NCBI RefSeq assembly: GCF_001039355.2
Contig: NW_019773559.1
Span: forward strand, 107,980-171,979
Direction: 5' to 3'
Length of the DNA stretch: 64,000 bases
DNA from: Lingula anatina
Taxonomy: Eukaryota; Brachiopoda; Lingulata; Lingulida; Lingulidae
Position 1 is the stretch's first letter. Every line of letters begins with the position of its first letter. Of the stretch, positions 11,774-21,743 are shown one piece after another. Made by a program: the position numbers and the translations under genes. A model generated the notes under the pieces. That model saw nothing but the letters and a program-made list of their open reading frames with translations. It did no database searches and was not told the DNA's origin.

Positions 11774-14700
11774 TCATTCTGAGTCACTCCATTGTTGCCT
11801 GTCTTTGGTAAGTGACAGTGACGCTATCTGTGAACCATAAGGTGAGACTTTTTCACGATATTTGTTCCAGAGGATAATGACGACTTGGCCGAGTAGTATA
11901 AAACCGTAAGACAACCCCAAGCCAAAAAACACCATGGGATAAGATTGGAAGACATCTAGAATGAGGCCTGAAATGATAATGAAGGGAAACAAATTAAAGA
12001 GGTTCACCAGCTTAATAGAGGGTACCGGAGGAGACAGGATTGTGTCGGAATTGACGTCAAGTGGCGTAAGACGCGAAGCTGAGTGGTCATTTAGCTGGAG
12101 GTGAACGGGAGTGAAGATGTGGGCAAAAGAAAAATGTTATCTTACTATGTTGTTGGAAAAACTGTTTTTTTTCTCTACGTATATTGTACAATGAGAAATT
12201 CGCTTAACTCACACAGGCAAAACGTTAACGTTACCGTTATTGAAGACTACACATTGTAAACATGTACTGGTACTCTGACTTTATATTAACATAACCCATG
12301 AATAAAAACCATCATGTAAAAAATTTCACAAAAAAAAGCAATTCTCCAGCCTCCGTTACTGGTACATAAAACACTAAGCCGTTGATTCAATCATTCTGTC
12401 GCGGTCTTACCAGCAACTAGACCCCCAGCAGCCAGACCAATTCCCCATCCTACACGTTGTAAAAGAAACAGCTCGTGCACGCTTTCTCCACCAAGGACCT
12501 CGTTACAAGCGGCGTACCAGGCAGCGATGATTGGACCCTGACCGGAGCCTAGAACTAGATTTGAACGAAAAGTTTCAGTGAAGAACAACATTATTTGTGG
12601 CATGCGCTTGTTTATTATGGTGGTTTCTCTAAACACCAACTTGAATATGAGTTATTTAAGGGGCCTACCAAAATATGTACGTTGCCAAAATAGGTAAGTC
12701 TCATGTATATTCTTCTGATAACTAACAAATAAAACTAAACTTTGTTCAAAATCATTAAAAAAGGACATAAGAACAATCATTTGAAGTTTAAAACACAAAT
12801 TTGAAAGATATGATTACTAAGATACAGTACAGGTACAGTTTTGATGACATTTATTTCAGCGTGGAACCTGTGTAACGAAACTGAGGGTCCGTGTTACAGA
12901 AAGTCCGACCTCCATTTAGTTATAATGGTTAGGGTTAGCCTGACCTAAGTGGGACAAAATCTTGGGCGAGGCTTACCTGTACAAATGAATGGGAAGCGGA
13001 CTCTCTGTCTTGGGGGACTCTCTGTCACGTGACACCGGTTCGCACGATTCCGTATTTGGCGAGTGTGATATTAAAATCGTTCTCACACCATCCTTCGCTT
13101 TTTACTAACGCATTTAAGTTTTTTAAAATGTTATATAATATTATATCATATAAACAAAACGATGCTAAGAGGACAATAAAATCTATTTAAGGTTTTCCTG
13201 TCAGGTTTAGAATTCTAAAACCTCTGGCCACGATGTATGTTTGTGGCAAAAAAAAAAAAAAAAAAAATTGTCCACGCACCTGCTCCAAACACAATAAATC
13301 CTGGTAAAGAGGCTGCAAAAGGAAGTAAGAAACAGACTGTCGACAGCATAAGAGCACAAACGACGTACATATATAATAAACGGCCTTTAATCAGGTCTCC
13401 AAACATTGCTACAAGAAGTCTGGCTACGAATCCAGCTGCTCCATCGGCCGTGAGAGGATACGTTGACTCCAGCCCCCTAAAACCTTGGGCCTCGGCGTAC
13501 TGAACCTATAATAAATTAGAATTCAGAACAAGGTCCATTCAGAATAAGGGACTAACTAGTCCGAGAGCCAACAATGGCAACCCACTATACAGCTTGCCGT
13601 CTAATCCGCTGATAGACACTGAATAGATATCCCGTTGGAAAGTATTCAAGTGGGCCGGCCATATTTGACCCTCGGACTAGTTAGTGCCCTATTCTGACTG
13701 GGCCCCAAGTTCATCTGCGGACTAACAGATCTGCGGATCAAATATGGCCGACCCACATAAAAGCAGAGCTGACTAATCAGCTGATGGTCTCTCCGCCTCT
13801 GCACGCGACATTAAACGGTCCGAGATGTAATTGCTAGACCCCTGCAGGGACGGTGCGTGTGGAGGCGGGGAGACCATCTGCGGATTCCATGTAATGTATT
13901 CAGGTTATCTATTCTCAAGAGATGCAGTGACTTAAGGACTCACCAAAAAAGTATAAATCACACTTTGGCTTATCCCTTTACAGACAGCAATGGCCAGCCA
14001 TATAAACTTAATGATATTCTTAGACTGTTCACTCCATGCTGTGAAATCGCTTTTGACGTCATCCTTTTTTGCATTCGACACTTCGCCTGGCCTGGGATCT
14101 CGAACGATCAATCCGATGATGACGCCGTAGAATGCAGCCGTACCGGCGAGAAAAAGGAAAGAATATCTCCAGTTTGATATTTCAATGATCCATCTTATGG
14201 CTAGGGGGAAAAGGACGATCCCTGTAAGAAGAAAAGGTGGGACTTATTTGAATTCGCATACCATTACTAGTATGCACAAAGTCAGGCAAGGAAGTACCAT
14301 GCAAAAATCACCCTTCATGTCAGATTAATTGCTTGGAAAATAACTGTGGTCATTTGAGTGATTAATATCTACACATACAATGATAGGTGCAGGGGGGGGG
14401 GGTGAGTCGCCGTCTTAACAACTTTCCAAAAGCAACATGGCGGATGCAGAAAAGTGAACAAAAGAACTGCACAATTAACCAGTTTTTCTTTCCAGTTTCT
14501 CCTCACAGCGAAAGAGAAATGGAAAAAATAAATCACATGCTTGTATTGAATACCAGACAATATCTGTCATCTTCTTTTACGTATGTAGACCTATTATGAA
14601 AGTAACAATTTCAACTAAGTGTTGGATGATATGAACCGAAAACTTAAAATAAAAAGCCTGTCAACAGTTTAAGCACAGTTTACAAAAGCTTAAGTTCACA

Positions 14701-16701
14701 ACATCCTATATAAACTTTAAACTCAACAGAACGCCATTCGAGTACATACATGCATCTAAAATTGTTTACTCTTACCCAAAGGGTTGGCTATCGCTTGGGA
14801 ACTCGTTGCAAGCACGTGAAAACGATGTTGCCATGGAAACCATTCGGCCATAAGAAAACAAATCGGCGTGATCAACCAATTAATGCCAATTCCCACAATA
14901 ACTGATCTAGACACTGTCAGAAAATATATGTTAGGAGCAAGTGCACTTAGGCATAGTCCAAGACAGATTAGAACAAGCCCAAGCCGTATTACGAGTGGCT
15001 TGCCAAGCAAATCTGCCAATAACTTAGTAAGATGGCTTGGCACGAAGATAAAGGCTAGGTATAGCGACTGATTGAGACCTGAAACGATAAGATAAGTGCA
15101 ATATTTTAAATTCAAAATACGTGAAGTCAACCTTGGGCTATTAAAATTGAAGCAACCTATTTTTTTTTTTGTAAAGCCTTGTTCGATCATTAATAATTCA
15201 TACTATTTCTTTCATTCGGAGCCCCTAAACATACATAAATATGAAATAAGAGACTCTTCCCGGCATGTGCAATTTGTTTTATTCTTATAAATTATTTTCG
15301 AGAATGTAAAAGTTAATGACACGCAGCATTACTTTTATTTAATATCTTTACATGTACATGTCTTTTTTTTTTTTTTTTTTTTTTTGAAGATGGTGTGCGA
15401 TGATACCCCGTTGTATGTCGTATTTTCCATAAGAGCGCATTTCTGTTTTGGTCAGTTCGTTGAACTAATGCGTATAATCTATTCTTAGTAAGTCCAATAA
15501 ACCTTTAAAGATGTAGCAGTCTTTACATAATAAAAACATGCAAGAATGAATGACTATAACGGCACGTGCATTATTTATACTTGAATTTGAATTTAGTTTG
15601 ACTACGTTAGGTTTAATAAACGCCAAGCAAAACATTAGTTTAATGTATTTTTCTGAAAGATTATGTTTGATGATACCACTTTCTGTTTTGTCTACTGACT
15701 TTGACTTAATACGTATCGCTATATTTAGTACACGTAAGTCCAATTAATCTGAAAAGAAAAGATGTATCATACCTGTTTTACGTACGCGATTGTGCTAGTG
15801 TTTAAGTGACTTCTACGTGTTTTGCATACTGATGTACGAGTATCTGAAATGTCTATGTGCGAATCTTTTTAACCTTTATTTCTTTTTTATTGGGGTGTTG
15901 ATCACTGAACAGTAACTCAAAAACACATAACCCATGCTGAGATGGCACCAGTGAGATGTGTTTTTCAAGGGACCATTTCATACCCTATCGTACTAACTGT
16001 GGATTAATCTATCTCCAAGGGGATTCTCGCTTAATTGCAATTAACCTAAGCGGCTTAGATGTCTGACACGCCTAATGAAGCTGTTTGGGTGTAATTAATT
16101 TTCGTTTCGCAGCTTCAGTAGGTGTACTAGACATCTAAGTCGCTTAAGCTGAAAGCAATTTACCGAGAAACCCCTTGGAGATGGATCGATCCTGTTAGAT
16201 CGATCTAGGTTTGGGAACCCAGTCTAAGGGCTGCATGTTACATTTTCATACAATTGCCCGTTTTGGAGGAATTTTGACAAAGCCGTGTAAACAAGTGCAT
16301 ATTCACCTAGAATAAACAGAAAATATAGCTCACTCTCTTTAAATGATTTTATACCAGATTTTAGCTGAACCAGCCTACGTACGGTGGATTTGTTCGACAG
16401 TATCATAGTAGAAGTTACCCCTGCAAGGCAGCAAAAAGGACGGACCCTGTGCATAAGGTGTAGCCACACTGCTATGTATAGAACATGACATGAATTTCCT
16501 TTGATATCTTAATGCCCCCTCCCCCCCCCCCCTCACGAGCAAAATAGACAGTCACTTACCTAGAGCAGACGAGGAACTGTAAAGATCTGACGTAGGTGAA
16601 CTGAACACGGCCACGTACTCGGCCCAACTCGTGAAAATACTAGAGAAATACATGGACGCGGGAATGACAGCCGTTAGTATGTAGTATCCGTAATAAGCCA
16701 T
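11774..16701 (-). CDS. major facilitator superfamily transporter, SLC16/monocarboxylate-transporter-like, six exons
   Basis: Read on the minus strand, exons are 16701-16560, 15078-14776, 14221-13944, 13499-13280, 12554-12411 and 11967-11774, with intron phases 1, 1, 0, 1, 1. They join to 427 codons (426 residues) with no internal stop. The ATG has A at -3 and G at +4. The protein is mostly hydrophobic helices: one in exon 1, about four or five in exon 2, and a central hydrophilic loop in exon 3 after 'VRDPRPGE'. The second half (FVARLLVAMFGDLIKGR, then GSGQGPIIAAWYAACNEVLG, then 'LAAGGLVAG') places residues much like helices 8-11 of monocarboxylate carriers. It probably moves a small organic solute across a membrane; the substrate cannot be read. 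The usual N-terminal MCT signature (DGGWGW type) is not seen, so another MFS family remains possible. It starts about 1.4 kb from the divergent fibrinogen-related gene. Confidence 0.8.
12891..13034. mobile_element. probable degenerate MITE upstream of a transporter exon (intron 4)
   Basis: The left edge (ACAGAAAGTCCGAC) and right edge (GGACTCTCTGTCACG) are imperfect inverted repeats. An internal segment (ACCTGTACAAATGAATGG) resembles one in the element at 21588. It is too degraded for firm boundaries. Confidence 0.4.
13532..13704. mobile_element. MITE, family B, with about 34-bp terminal inverted repeats
   Basis: The left arm includes ACTAACTAGTCCGAG (13551-13565). The right arm carries the exact complement CTCGGACTAGTTAGT (13671-13685), and the match extends outward as TCAGAATA. 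Total length is about 173 bp and there is no coding capacity. It sits 32 bp upstream of the exon 4 acceptor of the minus-strand transporter, in the interval where a branch point would lie. Confidence 0.8.
13713..13885. mobile_element. second, rearranged family-B-related foldback
   Basis: The segment TCAAATATGGCCGACCCAC (from about 13738) matches the reverse complement of the interior of the neighbouring element, so it is a related copy in inverted orientation. It continues into a strong hairpin: GATGGTCTCTCCGCCTCTGC near 13784 pairs with GGAGGCGGGGAGACCATC near 13861. Confidence 0.55.
15363..15385. repeat. poly-T tract
   Basis: Twenty-three T in transporter intron 1. It is flanked by degenerate direct-repeat sequence that recurs around 15660-15745 (GATGATACC ... 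AAGTCCAAT), with no recognisable element. Confidence 0.8.
15970..16229. mobile_element. divergent family A foldback MITE
   Basis: GGATTAATCTATCTCCAAGG at 16002 pairs with the complement of CCTTGGAGATGGATCGATCC near 16172. A second inner pair is GCTTAGATGTCTG with AGACATCTAAGTCGC. The interior (GCTTCAGTAGG...AGACATCTAAGTCG) aligns with family A copies, so this is a diverged member. It lies in transporter intron 1. Confidence 0.7.
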
Positions 16702-18130
16702 GATTGATTGATGGGACAGAATCGTTGCCCGGGTGGGAAAGCGGCGTTTTAAGTTCAGGATAAAAAATGCCTTGCTCTAGGGGAGACCGACTGTAAAGTA
16801 AACGCATCTGTCCCCATTGCCTTGCCGCTCAAGTGCTGAGAATCATTTAAGTGATAAATGCTACGAACGTCACGCGAAATTCAGCCCCGTTGTCCTGTGT
16901 AGGATGGGCCTGGCCCAGGGCACTACATGCAGTTTAGATGCACTAAATTTCTTAAATCGCTTCAAATGGAATGTTTATTACATAGTCTACTATCTCGTAT
17001 TCAACCCGGAGATTGTCCTTAGAAAGTTGATGTGTGTGAATGATAAAAAACTGTCGGTACCCCTTGTAATGACTATAAATCACGTATGCGTTATTCATCT
17101 GTAGTTTCAAAAAGATTTTACAGGGAAACAATTTAAGAAATGGCACATTTTATATATACAATTATTTGTGCTTTAAAGAATACTTTTTATGAAAAAGCCA
17201 CACACTTCTTGTGCTTAGAACCAGTGAATGTAGGGTAGTCACCTAGCACATCTGATTTGATTAAAAGATTATGGTTGTCATATACGTATTTGAAAAAAAA
17301 GTATCAAAGATACATTTGAAACGAGCGTCGATTGAGAGCATATAAACCACTACTACTATTCTCTAATTTAATAAAATCGGAATAACAAGGGCCAAACCGA
17401 ATGAATCATTCGGTGAGCCAGAAAAAAGCTTTTAACTTCAACTTCTTCATATTTTTTGACGTAAATTTGACCTAATGCAAGCAGAAAAATGCACGATCCA
17501 CTTCCAGCAGGGAATGTGTTAGATGAGCTCATTTTCACCAGGCAATGTGTCAGATGTGGTTGTGAAATGAAATGCGACTGCGATCACCTTACACATCTGA
17601 ACATTGTTTTTCTCTTTGCACATGTTTAATACAAAATACCGTTTGGATTCAAAAATTAAAGTCGTGATTGGGGTGAAAAAGACACCACCCATATATCCTG
17701 GAAAACAACAGCTCTTAGCCGTTAAATGCATCTGCATCGTCAACACATCATTACGTAAAGATGTATGTTTATGCCCTCGAATTCGTCTCCTATCCAATAT
17801 TAATGTATTTAGATCAAGGCGATCAATCACAGTACCTTTACGGGTAATCGTGTTCATAACCAACAGATATCCATGTACGTTATTAAAGGGAGCACGTAGA
17901 ATTCTCACTGAACATAAATACCGCATTAAGGTTGGGCAGTGGCGTAAACTTTGTTGGAGTTGATCCGCTCAGAGTTGGATCTCAACGTCATCCGAAAGTC
18001 TGCTAATGAAAGGACCACTTTGGGAACTTTTTTCCAAACACTCAGCGTCTGTGTTGGTGTTGGTTGGCATGTATTAGCCCTTTCATATTTTAAATCTTCG
18101 CGTCAGAATTCCAGTAAAGCAGATCTCATC
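16702..18130. other. shared divergent 5' region of the transporter and the fibrinogen-related gene
   Basis: About 1.4 kb separates the two ATGs, which face away from each other, so both promoters should lie here. Two long antisense-overlapping open frames occur at 17519-17926 (-, 135 codons) and 17604-17963 (+, 119 codons). Neither matches a family I know. No core promoter motif is clear. Confidence 0.5.
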
Positions 18131-20321
18131 ATGGGGCTACTGATACTTCTTAAAGTACTCTTGTTTACGGCTTTGTTTGTACTGCTCACAACACAACAGA
18201 AGGTGAAGAATGCACGTTTCGTCGCTACTAAGGACGCCATTTTACAGTCGTCTGCTTTGAAAAAGGTGACAGCACAGAGCGCTTTAAGTTGTGGATTAGA
18301 ATGCTTACAAACAGACGGATGCCGTTCCTGGAACTACTTCAAAACTAGGCACTTTGGTAAGAGTCCTATATAGTCTGATATTCTGTTTTGTGATATTTCA
18401 GTACGTAAATTTTCTTTTTCAGGAGGATATATCCTACTTTGATTCGGTTTTACTGCAAGAATGAACGTGGTAAAATAGATTTTACAACGAAGAATACTCT
18501 TATGATTAATGAAATAGGCTCTTTAAAAAGATATTTCCAGTATAAGCCGCTCTAAAAACATTCTCTGGTAAACATCCCCAATTTCATAAGAAAAACGTGA
18601 CGAATTTCCCTGCCGATTTGTTTCCAATTACAAGTCACTGAAGTTATGCTGTTATTTAAATTTCTGTGTTGTTGATTTTTCAGAAAATTGTGAACTGAAT
18701 TCCCTGAAGGCTCTCAACACTGACATACTAATACGTCATGACGGCGGAATCTATTATCAGGACGTCAAGGTAAGTAGTTTATATTTAAACCAAGTTTATT
18801 TTTCAATCAGCGTTGTAGCATTATCAACAATAGAGAACAAGCTGTGTTATGATTTCTTGAAGGAAAGATATATTTTTTGAACATCACTTAAGAAGGTACG
18901 ATCAATTTGAAAGTGAATGAAATTTCAAAATGGCAAATGTCAACAATCTGTTTCTTGTTATTTTAATAAAGATGAGTTTTGTTTGTTTATTTTTGCTTTG
19001 TTTTATTAACATTCTTGAGACCATTGTACTATTTTAGGAAGAGGTGGATTGCAACGACATTTGTAAGTTGTTTTGTTATTTTTAAAGTGTGTGTAACGCA
19101 ATACAGTGATCTGCGTTGAATTTGATTCAATGTTTTTCTTTGATTTTATTCATACATGTTTATTTTCAATGTAAGTGCATTTCCACGTCATCTGTGAGTC
19201 TGACGCTTTTTAGTTCAACATCAAAAAGCATCGACAGTAAAAAAGGGTTTATCAATAGGGATACCCGTTTCGTTTTTTTTTTTTTCAAAAAGATATCTAA
19301 TAATGCCTTAACAACAAAGGCAATGTCGTGATTGTGTATTGATTTTGGTAATGAATTAATAGTGTCACGTGTGAGATCGCGCGCCACTAGTTGTGGGAAA
19401 GAATGGTTGGTGTGATGTTGTAGGACAATTCCAATCTTAAAAGAGCTAACAAGAGTACAGATTTTGCCTTTTTAGATAAATGTCACTCAATATTAATCAC
19501 AATTGTTCGTTACGATGTTCAGACTTCTTCGTATCCTTTGAAACTACACGTGAGTTCAAAAAATGTAAAGCTCGGTTCGTAACGTCAATAAAATTACTGC
19601 TTGTTTTTATAGATGGTACAGGAGTGTTGCCTGTCAAAATAACAGGATTTGGAACAAAGGAAGTTTATTGTGACAACGGATGGCTTGTCGTGATGAGAAG
19701 ATATGACGATACAATGAACTTTAATAAAAACTGGAATGAATATAAGTTTGGTTTTGGGGATCCCCGCCTACAGTTCTGGATGGGCAATGAGGCCCTTTAT
19801 GCGTTAACCAATCAAGGAAATTACTCCATGCTGGTTGATATGTTGTCCTGCAACGGCAGATATTACTACGTCAAATGGAACCTGTTTAGAATTAAAAATG
19901 AGACAATGAAGTATGCTGTAGACGCCATAACTGTCGAGTCCTACAACACAACAACAAGTATCGTTGGCAGAATTCGAGGACGGGCCTTTGGAACAGCTGA
20001 CAACATCAATGTTTACTCCCCTAAATCTGGTAAAACGTGCGCCGAGCATCACGGTAGGCAGTATTTATTTCATAAAATGATGAGCATGCAATTTAAGCAT
20101 TGTGGATTTGTGGGGTTATCTTTGTGATAAGGTAGGCATAGGAAAGACAAGTTTCCAATAAGCTAGGTCATCCTTCCTTCATTTTGACTGCAAAATATCA
20201 TTTTTATTTGTGAGATAAGTCGATGCTATTAGGACGTACATTATGCTTAAGTGTTTGGCCCTATCTACTTTAGATAGAACGTCTTTAACATTACTGCATA
20301 CACCATATAAATTTTGCCTTG

Positions 20322-20360
<39 letters not shown>

Positions 20361-20720
20361 GGGAGGGGGGATTAAAACTATTACCCGGAAAACTAGACCA
20401 ACGCTTAGAGAGTAAAAGCAGTAAGAATGACTCCTATTTTCTACTGGTGTCGTGCTCCACTGTAATACACATGTAACTAACACTCCAGAAACCATACTTT
20501 TTATAAATAAATATTTATTTTATACATTTCAGGTGGTGGCTGGTGGTTTCAGACATGCACTGAATTTCACCTAACTGGAAATTATCCTAATTGCGCTAAT
20601 ATTAGTAGTAACAATGATGAAAATCAAAGGAAAATGAAATGCATGGCCATCTCAGGATTTAATTGTAACATTGGATGCCTGCTGCAAGCCGCTACGATGA
20701 AGTTACGGCGAAATAACTAG
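18131..20720 (+). CDS. secreted PAN/apple plus fibrinogen C-terminal domain protein (fibrinogen-related protein), five exons
   Basis: Exons are 18131-18356, 18684-18769, 19038-19062 (a 25-nt microexon), 19613-20053 and 20533-20720. The join gives 322 codons (321 residues) in frame. Residues 1-22 (MGLLILLKVLLFTALFVLLT) form a signal peptide or signal anchor. Residues 30-80 resemble a PAN/apple module, with Cys spacing in SCGLECLQTDGCRSWNYF followed by ENCEL. The fibrinogen-related domain begins at the microexon (EEVDCNDIY) and continues GTGVLPVKITGFGTKEVYCD, then GWLVVMRR, a weak form of the usual 'GGWTVIQRR', then 'GGWWFQTC' near the end. The C-terminus, with CNIGCLLQ, departs from the usual 'MKIRP' ending. 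In invertebrates such proteins are extracellular lectin-like recognition molecules; a role in immunity is an inference. The ATG (A at -3, G at +4) is preferred over an upstream in-frame ATG at 17951 because it starts the signal peptide. Confidence 0.8.
20327..20358. repeat. (TG)16 microsatellite
   Basis: A pure TG run in the last intron of the fibrinogen-related gene. Confidence 0.95.
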
Positions 20721-21058
20721 ATATGTGAAGTTCACACGGATAATGATGGTGTGTAAAAAAATTTTGATGATGGAAACCAAGAGTTGTCTTCTTGTTAAGG
20801 GACATAATGCTACATTTAATTGAAAAACGCAGCACGTGGACAGAATGCATTGTTAAACTTCGCTAGTTTTGTTCACCTCAATGACCATGATACATTGAAC
20901 ACATATAGCATAAAAATGACACATTTAACTATCCAGTTAGCGCAACGTGTTGGACACATTCAAAGGCACGCGCAGTGAACTTCTTAAACTACGTCAAACT
21001 ACGTAAAAGGACAACGCCGTTTGAAGCTTGATCCATATATTGCAATATTTTGAATGGA

Positions 21059-21060
<2 letters not shown>

Positions 21061-21119
<59 letters not shown>
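21061..21119. repeat. (AT)29 microsatellite
   Basis: About 59 bp of uninterrupted AT. The overlapping Tyr-Ile repeat frames are artefacts. Confidence 0.95.
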
Positions 21120-21122
<3 letters not shown>

Positions 21123-21587
21123 GATTGACCGTGATATCTTAATATTTTTTCTTTTATTATATTCCGAGTGAGTCTTCCTTGAAGACCCGTACACACTCAA
21201 CGTGTAAGGAGGTTTATTCAATTTTTGGCAAATTTTGCCAATATGATAATGCGCTGGCGTTGTTCCAAAGTTTCCATTTGTGTTCTCTTACCTGTAGGAT
21301 AGTGATATTATTCAGGAACCATATGAAAATATCAGCGTTTTCTAGCAATTGCAAACTGGATCTCAGAAACTTTGAGCTTTACGCCGTACTCTTAACACTA
21401 AACTTTACTCTTACACTTTTAAATGAAAGATGCATTTGAAATAATTTTTTTGCCACAAAACCCGACCAAATGCCACCATAAAGTTTCAAATAGCATACCA
21501 AAAAGCATCGTTTCATATTTCACAAAAAAATGTATAGTTGAACGGATATTTTCCGCTTTCTTTCTCCGAATAAGCCTTATTACCTGT

Positions 21588-21743
21588 GTGACAGGAATGG
21601 TAGTCCTAAGAATGGAAGTCCGGGGTCCGATTTTATTAGTACAGGTTAGGGATAGTTGGAGTATTGGGATATGGGAAGCATGTCACCTGTACAAAGTAAT
21701 GGTGAACGGATTACGGTTCCCAGCGGACAACCATTCCTGTCAC
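21588..21743. mobile_element. 156-bp MITE with 19-bp terminal inverted repeats
   Basis: The left end GTGACAGGAATGGTAGTCC and the right end GGACAACCATTCCTGTCAC are inverted repeats with one mismatch. There is no coding capacity. Target duplications are not evident. A relative may be at 12891-13034. Confidence 0.75.

Noticed and set aside
16224-16469. 81-codon minus-strand frame inside transporter intron 1 as an extra exon
   Set aside because: The phase 1 join from 16560 to 15078 already gives a coherent transporter. This frame adds no membrane helix pattern and has no good splice sites.
17951-18130. Upstream in-frame ATG for the fibrinogen-related protein
   Set aside because: It would bury the signal peptide 60 residues inside. 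The ATG at 18131 starts the hydrophobic segment and has a good context.
19480-20127. A single-exon 215-codon gene containing the fibrinogen domain
   Set aside because: The frame reads through an intron. The phase-consistent splice from 19062 to 19613, and on to 20533, gives a complete domain.
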